A DNA stretch of 64,000 nt from Acorus gramineus (taxonomy: Eukaryota > Streptophyta > Magnoliopsida > Acorales > Acoraceae): positions 2,418,001-2,482,000 of the forward strand of contig CM060849.1 of assembly GCA_030737835.1 (NCBI GenBank), given 5' to 3'. The translations under genes and the position numbers were made by a program. Shown here piece after piece: positions 47,201-60,287 of the stretch (positions are counted from its first letter, which is position 1; each line of letters starts with the position of its first letter). The notes below the pieces were generated by a model that worked only from the letters and a program-made list of their open reading frames with translations, searched no databases and was not told the origin of the DNA.

Positions 47201-50200
47201 TGCACCAAAGCAGTATTTATCTGCTTGGTTCCTCCCTCGACCTAAAATTTTCCAAGTTGTTGAATGCTCTGTTCTGCATTGTATCCTGTTAGTCATGTTA
47301 TCTCTTGATTTGAATAAAATTCAGTTATTTGAAAATAACAACAGGACATCTCCAAGCATCATTATCTCAATGTGAGAGACATGAAATCACTACAAATCTA
47401 TTGCAAAAGTTTTTGATCCCACTCTTTTACAGTTCTCCACAAGATTCATGTATTCATACAATTTTATTCAGCCAATGCAAACTACGAAAGTCACTGTGTA
47501 TCACTACTGAAGTACCACTAACACCAAAAAAACAGAACATGTTGCTAAAAATGTATATATAGGAGAAAAAAAATCCAAAAAATTAGAATCAGGTATGCCT
47601 GCCTCACCACCATCAACATTATTAATAAGGGTGAAAAAAAGATGCAAGGTAGTTTTTAAAGACTTTCCAATATATTGATCCTCACATATTCACCTGAGAA
47701 AGAAAAAAACTTAAAGAGAAAAAAGTAAGGTGCATTAGTACTGCCAAAATACTCAATTAAATTTTCAAATTTGAGATGATGTAAACTCCAAGGAATTTTT
47801 ATAAGGTTAAAAATCAATTCAACTGCCATATGAAATGTATCAGAATGTTATGCTATTGTAATAGCTAACTATTACATCATCTCAACGGCAACTGGGTTCC
47901 ATCGACCAAGTATAGAATCTTCAATGCTCCTATCGCATATCACCTGTTGTTTGATAGTTTTCAACAAATTGTATCAAATTTTTCCTAACCTATCCTAACA
48001 ACTTACTGTAATCTCCCTAATATCTTTATTTTCAATTCCATCGATTTAAGTCCAGTTTTACATGAGTCAATCAAAGATAATATTAGACATACAAAATGAA
48101 AAAGTCAAAATTAATCGGACAAGTTCTCCAGCAACATTTGGTGTTGAGGGAAAAATCTGCATCGTATTAAAAGACAACGCGTGTTGGGGCTTAGACGGGT
48201 ATGGGCCGCCATATCCAACATCTGAGAACCTGAACCTAAATTCGGAATACCAAACTGGCACTCTCGAGTAGGTGAGACACGACCAGATTGAATGTCTGGT
48301 CGGGCAGTCTTACACCTCGAGGGAGTATGTCCGGCAAAAACAATGAGGAATAGAGAAATGGTCAGACCCCCATAATGCCTATAATGTCAGGTGGGTGATT
48401 AAGACCCATTACTCACAAAACGTGGGTAATTAAGGGCACGCTCAGCTACAATAAAGCGGAGCAGTTACCACAAAACTTGTCCACTAAGCAGTCATTAAGG
48501 GAGAGTTGTTATAACGGCTATGAAACCGGTGACAACGACTATGAAACTGGTGACAATAGCTATCTCAGTGGGAGAACCCTATAAAAGGGAAGGTGATGAA
48601 CAAATCAAGGTATCTAATTTTTCATTTGCCTACAAGCCACCAAAAAAGTGAGATTACTCTTTCAATTCCCTAATTGATACATCTCTTCGAAGTCCCTTTG
48701 ACTAGCACCACACTGGTGTCCCCCAGATTTCTTTTTGAGTGCAGGATCCACATTCAACCAGGTCCGGATTCAAGGAGGAAGCTCTGGCCGATTGTTTTAA
48801 TTGAAGGGGAAAAATACCTTTTTAGTTTGACGCTGTCTGTGGGACACGATACAAAAAGTCGTAGCCCAATGTTTGAGCACAACTCAAATGAGAATGCTTC
48901 GAGGGGGGACCGACTTTCCCGAAACATTCCTCCCATGATTGCTGTAAATGGTTCGGATAAGTCAAGCTCAGGATTTCAGGCAGATAATGGAATCCACACA
49001 AGAGAATTTCTTTGCTCACCTTCAATGTTCAATGCAGCAGATACTTAAAGGGTCGATGCAACAGTTTTTCACTCACATGCATCAGCAGCAACACGTCGAT
49101 GAGAACATCCCGCTACGAGCTACCACGCAGCTTGAGCCACTGGTGCCTCGAGACGCTATGCCTGACTCGGAGGGGAGCACCTCTTCTTCCAACAGGAGGC
49201 ACCGATCTCGTCAACAATCCAGGTCGCCCCAGACCTCTTGACGAGAGCCGGTGGTGGAGCAAGTCCATGGGCGTTCCCCGCATAGGGAGCGGTCTGCCCA
49301 ATGCGAAACCTCGCACAAGCACCCTCGTCACGAGAGGTCTGTTCAGCGAGAGGTGTCACAAAGACACCAGGACAACCCGCAACTCCAGCAACAATCCAAA
49401 GGGGTTGCCATGTTACCTCATCATGCTTTGAGATCTAAAGTACGACGAGCTTCGGAACCAAGGGATGGTTGAACACGCTTTACGCGGATTCACCTCCCCT
49501 TTTTGCAAACGCCATACTCAAGGAATGACTTCTGTGTAGGGGTGATAAACGAGCCGAACGAGCCGAGCTTTTATCTGCTCAGGCTCGGCTCGTTTAGTAT
49601 CAGGCTCGGCTCAGGCTCAGCTAGGGACTGAGCTTCATTTTGTGCTCAACTTCGGCTCGTTGGGCTCGTGAAAAGCTCGGTTGAAGCTTGGCTTGGCTCG
49701 TTGGTTAAAACAAGTCAAGCCGAAGCCTGAATCAAGGCTCGGCTCGGGCTCGTTTAGCTAAAAAAAAATCTTGTTTAACATTTGAGAAGTCACATTTCAC
49801 AAATCACAACACCTTATACATGTGAAAGTAACATAAGCTCGGGCTCGGCTCGTTCCCCTTTTTTCTGTTAAGTAAACGAGCTCGTCTAGGCTCGGGCTCG
49901 ACTCGTTTATAAATCGAGCTTTAAAAATTGTTAAAGCTCGACTCGTTTGTCTATTCGAACGAGCCTGAACGAGCTTTAACCAAGCCGAGCCCGAGCTGCT
50001 CAGCTCGTTTACCAGCCCTACTTCTGTGGAAGTTTGTTCAACCCAAGTTTAAGCTCTACAACGGCACTACGAATCCGTACGACCATATCTGGGCATTCAG
50101 GCATTCGATAGCGTTGTACGAGCAGTACGATGGGCTCATGTGCCGTCTCTTCCCCTCCAGCCTGGAAGGGACGGCATTAACATGGTTTCATCTGCTCCCG

Positions 50201-53200
50201 CCCGCAACGATCTGCACATTTGAAGAACTCGGTACCATGTTTGCTGAACACTTCATCTGTAGCGGGCGGAGGAAAGAACCTTGGCGATCTGATGAAAATT
50301 CCAGCGGGGCGAAACAATTCGACAATACGTCGATCGTTTCCGCCCCCTAAAGTTCGAAGTGGAGGATTGCAACGAAGACGCTACGATCATGGCCTTTTGC
50401 AATGGCCTCCCAGCTGGAAACGGTATTAAGGAGTCGCTCATTAAGCACACTCCTACTGACCTCTGTGACCTCATGAGGCGTGCTGAAAAGTACGCCAAGG
50501 TGGAGTAGTCCAGACTCAAGCAAGCGGTGGCCACAGCCAGATCATCACCAACAATAGTTGCCGCCACGCTGGCGACAAAACGTTTGCCCGATTCACGTCC
50601 CAAGGATCGGCGAAGCGAGAAGGACAAGAGGCCAGGCGCCTCTACTAACGAAGTCCGAGAGGGACGGGGGACCTTTTTTAAGGTACCACCATCTCAAATG
50701 TTGCCCAAGATCCAAGGGCAATAATGGTTCAGGTGGACCGAGACAATGAAGGGGGACGAGTCGAAGCGAGATCAAACTCTCAGTTGCAACTACCACAAGA
50801 GTGTCGGGCACTTGTCAGACCTTCCGGGGATTCCCAGAAGAACAGGTCCAAAAAGGGCACTTGAAGGAGTACGTCTCCCCTGAGAAGGCCTCGACTGCGC
50901 AAGAGCAGCACGTGACAAATGTTGACCCCAATACTTCGGCGGGGATCATTGGTGCCATCTTTGGAGGTGAACCATATTTCACTAACCCAAAGACTATCCG
51001 TAGGGATTCGAAGAAGATGAATGACTCTTTCGAAATGATGCAAATAGACCAGATGCCGAAGCTGGTCACGAAGAAGGTGAGAGGTGATGATGAAGGAATC
51101 ATTTCTTTTTCCGATACCGACCTGGAAGGAGTCCAGGCACCCCATTCGGATGCGCTCGTCATCACTTTGTGCATTCAAACTTCAACGTCAAAAGGATTTT
51201 GGTCGACACGGGCAGTCCGGTTGATATCTTCTTCATGCAACCCTTTCTCCAGATGGGGCTGAAGGTAGCCGACCTAACCCCGACCAAGGATCCTTTGGTC
51301 ACATTTAATGGTGCACGAGTGGCCCCGGCCGGCCATATCACGAGCCTATTCAAGCTGGCAACCAGACCACCATGATGGAATTTACAATCATGGATCTTCC
51401 ATCTCCATACAATGCCAGTAGCTGTCAGGTGGGTGATTAAGCACGTTCAGCTACAATAAAGCGGGGCAGTTACCACAAAACTCGCCCACTAAGCAGTAAT
51501 TAACAAAGAGTTGTTACAACGGCTATGAAACCGGTGACAATGGCTATCTAAGTGGAGAACCCTATAAAAGGGAAGGTGATGAACAAATCAAAGTATCTAA
51601 TTTTTCATTTGCCTACAAGCCACCAAAAAAGTGAGATTATTCTTTGAATTCCCTTACTGATACATCTCTTCGGAGTCCCTTTGATTGGCACCACACCGGT
51701 GTCCCTCTGATTCCTTTTTTAGTGCAAGATCCACATTCAACCGGGTTCGGATTCAAGAAGGAGGCTCCGACCGATTGTTTTAATTGAAGGGGAAAAATAC
51801 CTCTTCAATTTGGTAAATTAATATCTCCTTTCTATCATCAACGATCTCTGGAGTTGAACTACCCTACTGGTGCTATCATATTAATGCCAACGACACATCC
51901 ATACTTGTTGGCCCATGTCAACAGCTTCCTCTGATCAATGATCTGCTCTTCTCTGCATCATTCCCCCTATGTTGGAGAGAGTTCACATTTGAACTCAGAT
52001 TGTACATACCTGATAAAGATATAGACAAACCTGTAAATGTCCTTGGAAAATTGTCGAATCTTGAGAAGGTATTAGATTGTTACCATGCCAATCAGTAATA
52101 CTAGGGATTTGTGTGACGGAAGAAGGGTATAACATTTACCTTCGAATACAAAGAAATATGTGTTTCTTCATCTATCAAGCGCCACCTACAATTGTATTGA
52201 CACAGTCGCCCCAACAGTACATGACAAGCATCTATAGGAATTACGTTAAGCATACTTTCATCTTTATGTGCTCCTATTGGAAAGAGAAACTTGAATCACT
52301 TTGTGACATGTATCTTTGTCCCATTTCTAACCATGATAGGACGTAAGGCTATGGATATGATTCTGCAGGGAGTTTGAGACATAGCGTTGAGGGATATCAT
52401 GTTCTCGCAACTCCCCAATCTATGATCCTATGGCACACTTTGCTAATGATCATGTAGAAGATCATCCCTTTAAACCATGATATATCATTAATCGCTTTTG
52501 TGTTGGGGAGTAACTCATTTGATCATTGTACACACCCTCGTCCATAGGCTTCTATGTCCACCTTTCAATCTTTCTGCTCATCGTGTGTTGACAAATTACG
52601 GTAAGTGCTCGTAGCAATGCTTATGAAACCATCCATTCATAAGACTGGGAGCCCCTTGAATGTATGGTTTCACTTCCCCGATCTAGTGAAAAACCAACAA
52701 TTCATTAACCTAGAGGCCAATATAGAACCCCAAGTGGTTGAAACAAAGGTGAAATCTACCGCTGAGCTTCATTGCTAAAGGTTTTAAAAGGTCTGAAACA
52801 AGAGATGAGAAATAGTTACAAAAAAGTTTCCTTCATCTCTACTTTCAATTGATCCCACATCTTGATTGAACGCTTAAAATGTTGACAATCTAATCGAGAC
52901 AGCATCCACTAGGATGTAGCATGCTCAATGAACTTTGTTCCATGGAAATACCTAACTTCATAGATATCTCAACATAGAACATATAGTCGAGAAAATGCTC
53001 CGGAGTTGAGATACGGTAATCTCCAGGTTGACATTGTTTCTCCAACAGTCGTTCTTGTATGTCACAAGTTATGGTGTCAAGATCTGATATCCTTAGTGTG
53101 TGTCATAAAATGGCTTAGTGAAAAATGTGCCCTGAGTGTCATTGCAAAAATGTCTTGGTTGAGGACATCTAACCCCATTTCGGAGTGATAGTTGATTCCT

Positions 53201-56200
53201 TATATTCTCAAGCCACTCAAAATGTTCATTGAGCGTTTACTCATGTTTTCCACTGCATTGGTGAGATTATCCACTAGTCTTGCTTGTTCTTCAACTCTTG
53301 ATAATTCTCATTCATAGTTTATCATCAGCAGCACCCTATGTTGGAGCACCACGACTTCTTTTTTCATAACATAACAATCATTCACTCTAATTTCAACTAA
53401 TTCAAAGAGATTCCTAATGATCTTCCAAGTATTTTAATCGTCCCTCGAGAATCAAATGAGAAAGCAAAAGGAACTTGAAAAAAAAAAGAGAAAAACTAAT
53501 GAGGCTTTTACTAATACAATCTCAAAGTAATATGTATTCGTGTTAAATGAATACAAAAAAGGTTTACAAATTCTAAGATAAGCATCTTTGGTTTTTTTTA
53601 CCTCAGGAAAGGAACCCCTTAATTCAGAATTTCAAAAAAAAGACCAGCTGGCTGGAAAAGCAAGTGTGTTCAGTATGATTACTCTTCTCCAGGAAGTCCT
53701 ATCAATCCACACCTCATTCTAACTCCCACTGCTCAAAGTACCTAAGTGTTCTTATCAAGATTGATAAAATCACCAAGAGCTTCCTATGGACAAAGAGGTC
53801 AAGAAAGTACATTTGGCTAAACGGGAGCATTTGTGCAGAAGCAGACAAGAGGGAGGGTTGGGCATTCTAAACTTGGAATATATGAGTAATTCCTTTTTTC
53901 TTGTTTTCAAAGAAATTGGTCGGAGCTGCTTCCACCAAATTTTATAAAATTTTGGGTACAGCCCAGAAAGCAAAAAGAAAATAAATTTAAGAATTCAAAA
54001 CAAAAAAGTCTATCCACCCTTTACGAGGAATCTACAGTAGAATAATTTGTTGCTCTGAAAATGGCTGTGGATAAGGCTCAAGCTCCCCACCAATTATGAC
54101 ATCAGCTTGTAAATGAAAGATACTTTAGACAATCTAAACTAACCTCGCTAGTGTCCTCCTCATGCAAGCTTTATAAAGTTTGGAAAGGGTTCATTGGCTC
54201 CAGCTTTAAAATGGACAATGGGAGACAAGGCCAAAGTGCGGTTTTGGAGGGACCGATAGTGAGATAATGAAGCTCTCAAGGCCAAATTTCCAAAGATCTT
54301 GAAGTCTCAACAAACAAGAATGGGTGATAAAGATTCTTGTTTGGATCAGCAGAAGGTGGATTCTCCAACCAATCCTCAAGAAGACCATTACGGATGGATG
54401 AATTTGAAGAATTTTGTGCAGCTCATCTAGCCAATAAGCATTCAAGATAACATGGAAGATAAGATGACTTGGGGCCCTAAACCAAAGGCTAAATTCTCTG
54501 TCAAAGGTTGCTACAACCAGCTGAGAAGAAACAGCAATCCTCCCACAGCAGCAAAGAAAGAAATTTGTGATCCAAAGATTTCACTCAAAGTCAAAGGTTT
54601 ATGTGGCACATATTTAAAAATAGAAGTCGCAGAAAAAGTAGTACATAGCTAAGTGGACCATTGATGAGAACAACCTGCACCATGAGAGTGTAATGCAAGT
54701 TTTTCTGTTTGTGCCCTTCTTGAAACAAGTTTGGGAACATCTAAAGTGAGTGGTGCCCTTAAACACTTCTTTCAGAACGCCAGATCAGCTATGGGAAGCC
54801 GGAAGAGCTTTGAGAAAAACTGCGGACAGATATATTTATTTTTTGAAGAGGACGAACTGATATGTTAGAGCAAAAACCAACCCCCCACCCCCCAAACCAC
54901 ACCCCCCCAAAAAAAAAAAAAAAAAAATCCAGGTTGGCCTGTCTGGTTAACCAGGAACAAGTGCAGTTTAATAGAAGCAGACCGTATGTGGACAACACAT
55001 GGGAGGACGTAAAAGGCCTAATCAAAGAAGGGGGTATGCAACTTTCAAGAGGCTAAATGCATTAGCCATGAATATTTTGGGATTGGAGAGATTGCATATG
55101 TGGCTAAGCTGGATTTCATTGGTGCTATTTGGCACACATATGGAGGGAGTGGAACAGCAGAATCTAGGGGTGCAACTTTGGTCGGTTAAACCGAATCCAA
55201 ATTGATCTAAACCAATTTGTTTTTTTTGTTTGGGTCAATAGTTTTTTTGTTTGGTTTGGGTATGGATTAAAATAAACCAATCTACTTTGGTTTGGGTTTG
55301 GTTTTACTTCAAAAAAAACTAAAATAACCAAACCGAACTTAATTAAATTTAAACACATGATTATTCAAGTTCAATCAACATTTAGATCATTCTTTTTATA
55401 TTAAAAACTATATTATTGTTATACCATTAATATTCATAAAAAATGAATATTATAATTTATACCACCAATCATAGCCTTTCATATATATATATATATATGT
55501 AAAGTTGTAAACCTACCCGGCCCCAAAAAAATTCTAATCAACCAAAATTGGTATGAAGAAAAAAAAGGGTATATATATGTTTATCTTTAACAATTCAAAT
55601 CGGTTTGGTTTAGTTCGGGTTAACCAAACAAAAATTGGTTCGCTTTAGGATTTTCGGTTCGGTTCGGTTTTTAGGTTACATGTGATTATAATTTAGTTCA
55701 ATATGGGTTTGCAAAAAATCGAACCAAACCTACCGAATTGCACCATAGCAAAATCCTCCAGAAATGAAGCCTCCATAAAGTTTAGCTATTAAAACATTTG
55801 ATATTACTAGTAAAGTAACAGTTAGTAGACACGGTACTAATAGAGAGCATGATGGTGAAAAGCAAAGAACAGTACTAGACAAGTTTAATTGAATCCCAGA
55901 ACTGAGAAGGCACCATCCGATCGGTAGACCCCTCCCTAACAGAACTAGACAAGTTTAATTGAATCCCAGAACTCAGAAGGAACCATCCAATCAGTGGACG
56001 TCTCCCTCACAGGGTGGGTAAAACTCAATACACATGGGACCCAGACTGTTTTGAGGAGTGAATATGGAGGTGTAACAAATGATTCTGAAGGGGATCTACT
56101 ATATGCTCTCTATTACAAGAGCAGCAGCAGACCGTCATGGATGAGCTGATGTTGGAGCTAAACATCTCATATCTCTATCTATCTCTTTGAGCCCACCGAA

Positions 56201-58518
56201 TATGGATTGCAATACTACTGAAGGTGCATTACCAGTTGGCCTAAGGCCGTGGTGGGGGGGGGGAGGTGTTGAAGAAGGAATTTATCCGGTTCAAAGTAAG
56301 TGAAAATAGCTATGACCGAAAAAGGATGTGATTTTGCTAGTCATTTGCTCTCTTTCTTTGAAAAAACTTTTGAATCTGCCTCTACTCGGGTTCTTTTTAT
56401 GCTAAAGTTTTGCCGGAAATGAATAACTTGATTAAGTTTAGACAAGGATGTTGAACCCAAAGTGCTTATATTGCTGCAATGTCAATACAAAACCAACTTT
56501 AGGGTTAATCAATATAATTGTGTTTTCATCAAAAAATATAAATTTGGAAGAGAACGAAGAATGAAGAACCAACTGAAGACTATGCATCCTCTTCAGTGAT
56601 TGAACTCTCTCACTTTAGGTAAATGAGTTTAACTTGATACTCTTTAATTTGAATTGTATTTTCCAATCAAGTTTTTGAATATGAGTGATTTTGTTTGAGC
56701 TGATTTTTAAAGTGTTTTTAAATGACCAGAAAAGATTTTTGAAATGGTTTCGAAAATGTTTTGCATTGAATTGGTAAAGGCTTTCTTGTAAGACAAAAAA
56801 AAATCTCAATTATTTCTTAAACCCGGAATTGTTGATGAGCTCAACTCATCTGAACAATGACAAATGTTCATCTGAATGCACATAGCAGAAATTGTGAAAG
56901 AATTTTTACAATCAGGATGTGAACGAGGGGAGCAGGTTTTTGTGATATATTTTCACAAGGCCGTGATTGTTAGAACAAACAAGCTGTTCTCTTTTAATTT
57001 TTAAACTTGTCTTCCAAATGATATTTTATTTTGGTTTGGATTATACTATTTTGCAAATTGATAATTCGGCCAATTAGTCCTTGGTCCTTACAAAATGCTT
57101 TGAAATTTGAATCACCATTGCGTTTTACTATTTATTTTGGGATTGTGTTTATCTAGAATCCAAAACCAACTTAATTAGGACGATGAAAAGGTCCGTCCAG
57201 ACAAATTGATCTAGATTATCAAGAATTCTTTTTTCAAGATCATCAATATTTTCACTATAAATATCTTTAATGCATCTTCCCAGATTTTCTTAGGAGATAT
57301 TTTGTATTTTTGAAAGATATCGTGGAGATATTTGTCTCTACAACCTCTACTCATTGAGATTTTAAAAAATCTTGATAAATCTAGAACTCTCTACACTCCT
57401 TCACCCTATAGTGAGTGATATTTTCATACAAAGAGAATCAATCATTGCTGCTGGGGAGGAACACAGGAGTCAGACCGCATGAGGTGAGGGGATCAATCGC
57501 AAGAGGAAACAGTTGCTACCTTAAGGATTATTACGAGAAATCAAATTAAAAAAAAAAAACCTACAAGTTGGTGAACAAGAATTCTGCAACTCATCCAGGT
57601 GGATGGATCGAAGGAGGATCATAGCTATATTTAAGAGATTTTTGTCTCTACAACATCTATAACTTAACAAAGAATGAAGACAATATAGCATCTGTATAGG
57701 CCAGCCTATACATATCCTAGAAGCTCTAACAGTGAAAAGAGTTTACAACGGGCTTTGACAAATAATAAATTCTTCTGGAATATGATTATGATTTAGTTGT
57801 ATATTTGGTTACATTACAGTGTAAGGTTCCATGTATAGTCAGGAGCAGTAATCTGCTAGGTATTAATAGTTTTTTTTCTAAATGGCAATTCAACCATTTT
57901 GCCAAGAAATCAATATTATTGCAGATATATTAGAGGTTACAGGGAGCATGTGGGTGAGTTTTATACACAATCCATAGAAAAGCTACATCCTAACATATGA
58001 GAGCTGATGCTTAAAGATCATGGTGAGTTACCTATAGAAGATGAGAAAAAGATGGCATCATCTTCTGTAGTTCTTTTGATGTCTTTGCTATGGGTTGTGA
58101 ATGTCCTGCTATAATTAAATCTAATTCTTTTACAGGGGGAAATGGGGATGCAATCTGTATGGGTATAGCCTTCTGAAATTACCTCCCCAAGTTTGTCTTG
58201 TGAAAATTTGATTACTTACAAAAGAAAAACACGGTAACTAAATACATCAAAACATAAACAACTACATCGTTCATGATTTTCACTTACATAAGTATTGAGC
58301 TGCCTCACAAAGCTGGAGAAGTTGTTGTGCTTGAAGTACTTGGGCAAAAGATCCCTCGCAAACTCCGCAGGGTTCCACACAATGAAGCTGCTGTTGGATT
58401 GGCTCCATGAAACGATGGAATTCGTCGACGGGTCATCCACCATTTCATAGGTCTTCGTGAGGAACGGTGGTGGACCACCCGATCCACCGCTTCCACTGCC
58501 ACCGTGCGGTCCATCCAT
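44288..58518 (-). CDS. HSFA4: Class A4 heat-shock transcription factor (HsfA4-like)
   Basis: Two coding exons on the minus strand: 58518-58288 (77 codons, donor TAT|GTAAGT) and 45403-44288 (acceptor GTCCAG|GGT, 371 codons plus stop), giving 448 residues. The intron falls between QLNTY and GFRK in the DNA-binding domain, the conserved plant Hsf intron site. Domains: winged-helix DNA-binding (about 20-113; [27 protein letters not shown]); HR-A/B coiled coil (about 128-194) with the class A insertion; basic [10 protein letters not shown] (211-217); an AHA-like [12 protein letters not shown] (255-266) and an AHA motif [10 protein letters not shown] (386-395); nuclear export-like [11 protein letters not shown] near the C terminus. 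The last, with NFWLNKKN before it, points to A4 rather than A5. The start is the ATG of MDGPHGGSG. It binds heat-shock elements in the nucleus and activates stress genes; HsfA4 members are linked to oxidative and heat stress. It appears intact. Confidence 0.93.
48385..51812 (+). mobile_element. Ty3-type LTR retroelement fossil with gag and partial protease
   Basis: Two direct LTRs start TGTCAGGTGGGTGATTAAG: about 48385-48828 and 51423-51812, each with CCTATAAAAGGGAAGG as the TATA region. Just after the left LTR lies GCTGTCTGTGGGA, the usual primer-site neighbourhood in plant Ty3 elements. The interior has gag-like sequence ([17 protein letters not shown] near 50085) and a protease-like piece ([12 protein letters not shown] near 51200). 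Reverse transcriptase and integrase are not seen. It is broken with several breaks, and it is interrupted by a hAT MITE. The LTRs differ at many sites, so it is not recent. Confidence 0.8.
49537..50020. mobile_element. hAT MITE inside the Ty3 fossil
   Basis: The left end is TAGGGGTGATAAACGAGC, and the right end in reverse complement is TAGGGCTGGTAAACGAGC. A perfect 8-bp duplication CTTCTGTG lies at 49529-49536 and 50021-50028. The 484-bp body is rich in GGCTCGGCTCG words. There is no coding capacity. Confidence 0.9.
53640..55160 (+). mobile_element. Degraded L1-type LINE ORF2 fragment
   Basis: In different frames the plus strand shows [20 protein letters not shown] (near 53760), [19 protein letters not shown] (near 54470) and [16 protein letters not shown] (near 54945). 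These match the order of the C-terminal part of plant L1 ORF2: thumb, the W..G.FSV..Y block, then the W..RN.C block. Stops and frame changes separate them. A C-rich/poly(A) run at 54880-54927 interrupts the last part. It lies antisense in the HSFA4 intron. Confidence 0.7.
55165..55747. mobile_element. hAT MITE rich in GGTTTGGTT words
   Basis: The left end is TAGGGGTGCAA, and the right end in reverse complement is TATGGTGCAA. Flanks GCAGAATC (55157-55164) and GCAAAATC (55748-55755) match at 7 of 8 bases. The arms contain repeated AACCGAA/TTCGGTT words. There is no coding capacity. It is inserted at the end of the LINE relic. Confidence 0.75.
55871..56012. repeat. 70-bp tandem duplication
   Basis: Two units share ACTAGACAAGTTTAATTGA and ATCCCAGAACT, followed by ACCATCC and CTCCCT words; the unit starts are at 55871 and 55941. 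It lies in the HSFA4 intron and has no known function. Confidence 0.75.
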
Positions 58519-59443
58519 TCTCTTCAAATCACAACCGTCTGTTAAACCTCCCCGATATGGAGAAAAAGCATATCAAGAGACACCTATTGGAATGATTTAA
58601 TTCATCTCAAATCGAGGGATTAAACCATAAAAAGTGAGATTTCTTTTATTTGGGTTCATGAAGTCCTTTCAAAATTGAGCTTTTGGGATACTTTTCTAGA
58701 AATTTGAGGGTTTAGGGTATTTTAGCTTTCGATTTTGATAGAGTGAATATATGGATAGAAGCAGAAGACCAAAAATTGGGTTTTTATTTTTTCTCCCTCA
58801 GGTTTTAATGGGTCTCCGGGGATGGGTAGGGAAGCTTTTTAAGCAAGCAAGCATCTGAGGAAGAAAAGTACGCGAGGGTGCTCTTTCGTAGAATATTTTG
58901 ACCCGCGGAGATCCAGACTCACGGTAGATAATGAGAGAGACGGCTTCCAGGCATCCGTCCATCATCCTCTGTCTACGTGGACATGTGTCGGCCGTCGGGT
59001 GCCCCCAAATTTCGTGCAACCACTAACCCTCTTTTACAACATTGGTTACCCATAATGAAATTAATTTATAACGAAATAACAGATTTCTTCCATAATCTCT
59101 CCCTCTCCTCTTCTATGCGTGGACGTTTGAACTAATTATAAACATCAAACCAGTTCAAAATTATGTCTGTAAAACAGTAGTAGTGATAACATAGTGAAAA
59201 AGAACAACCAAACATACTGGATTGACGAGTCTATTCTATTATGAAAAGAGAATGATCGAGGTTAGAGTCGAACTCTATGTCCTTAAAACAATATTCGTTC
59301 CATAATGGTGACAATCTTCCAGAATACAACGGTCAACTCCAAACGGTGACAGCACTTTGAACTTAAGGGACAGTGAACCAACTTATTTACACTCTCTTTG
59401 TTACTGGGTAGAATGCTATGGAGACTCATTACAGACTCTAGGA
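58519..59443 (-). promoter_or_regulatory. HSFA4 5' flank
   Basis: It should hold the 5' UTR and promoter of the minus-strand HSFA4 gene. No clear TATA box or heat-shock-element array could be assigned. An ACGTGG core lies near 58975. The transcription start cannot be fixed from sequence. Confidence 0.35.
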
Positions 59444-59451
59444 ACTGGAAT

Positions 59452-60279
59452 CAGGGCTGGCTCTAAAATTTGAAAATTTGGGTGGGGCCCTAGGCGATTT
59501 TTAAAAATGGGGCCCTATAACAAAAAAAAAAAAAAAAAATCCATCTTGTTCAAATATGACCCAGAAATTGTTATTTTTTATTAGAAGCTTTACAAAAAAA
59601 ATAATAAAAAAAAAAGAGAGGGGATGAATGAGTGATTTTTTTTTCTTCTAATTAGAAAATTTCAATTTATAACCTTAATAAATGAGATTTTCATGCTAAC
59701 TTTATGATTTCATATTTGATTTAGTAAGAATATGTGAATATAATTATAAAAATGCATATATCCAAGGAAAAAATTTAAACAAAACTAAGATTCAAAAAAG
59801 AGTTAAGTACCTTATAATGGAGATCAATTTATTGTAAAATCTTTAAATTTTGCTTCTTTGACTTTGGAATTGTTGAAATTTGAAAGAGAGAGAGAGGGGG
59901 AGAGATTATAAGAAACCCTAAAGGAGAGGATAAAAAATACGTTAGGCTAGAGAGAGTGACTATTGACATTCAAATGAGATTTTAAATTTTTAATTATGTA
60001 TAATTTTTTATGACCATTGGATAGTTGTGATTGATTGTATTTATTCTTTCCATTTGGGGCCTTGAATGGATTTTTTTTCTTTTTTGGATAGTTGGGATTG
60101 TTGTATTGCTTGCATTCTTACCATTGGATGAGGCTTTGAATGGATTAAAATAACTATACTTTGTAGTGGGCCAGGGGAGGCCCATCAAACAAAACCACAG
60201 AAGCAGCACTTTTTGGGGCCCTTCCCAGGGTGGGGCCCTAGGCAGCTGCCTATTGGGCTTATACTTAGGGCCGGGCCTG
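59452..60279. mobile_element. hAT-type non-autonomous element
   Basis: The left end is CAGGGCTGGCTCT, and the right end in reverse complement is CAGGCCCGGCCCT. A perfect 8-bp duplication ACTGGAAT lies at 59444-59451 and 60280-60287. Both arms carry GGGGCCCTAGGC. The 828-bp interior is AT-rich with no transposase. The element lies about 0.9 kb upstream of the HSFA4 start codon. Confidence 0.88.
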
Positions 60280-60287
60280 ACTGGAAT

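Larger units (their letters stand above)
45404..58287 (-). other. HSFA4 intron within the DNA-binding domain (12.9 kb)
   Basis: A phase-0 intron of 12,884 bp bounded by GTAAGT and TTTTTTTGTCCAG. Introns at this site are usually short in plant Hsf genes. At least four mobile elements account for part of the length: a Ty3 fossil, two hAT MITEs and a LINE. The stretches 45407-48384, 51813-53600 and 56013-58287 are AT-rich with no recognisable gene; 46060-46130 has several short ATTAAACGCG-like repeats. Confidence 0.85.

Noticed and set aside
52550-53480. Possible minus-strand gag-like piece ([10 protein letters not shown] near 52850)
   Set aside because: Only a few residues resemble a Ty3 gag; too little to call an element.
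57180-57420. Possible copia-type LTR scrap with CTATAAATATCT
   Set aside because: No TG...CA ends or target duplication could be found.
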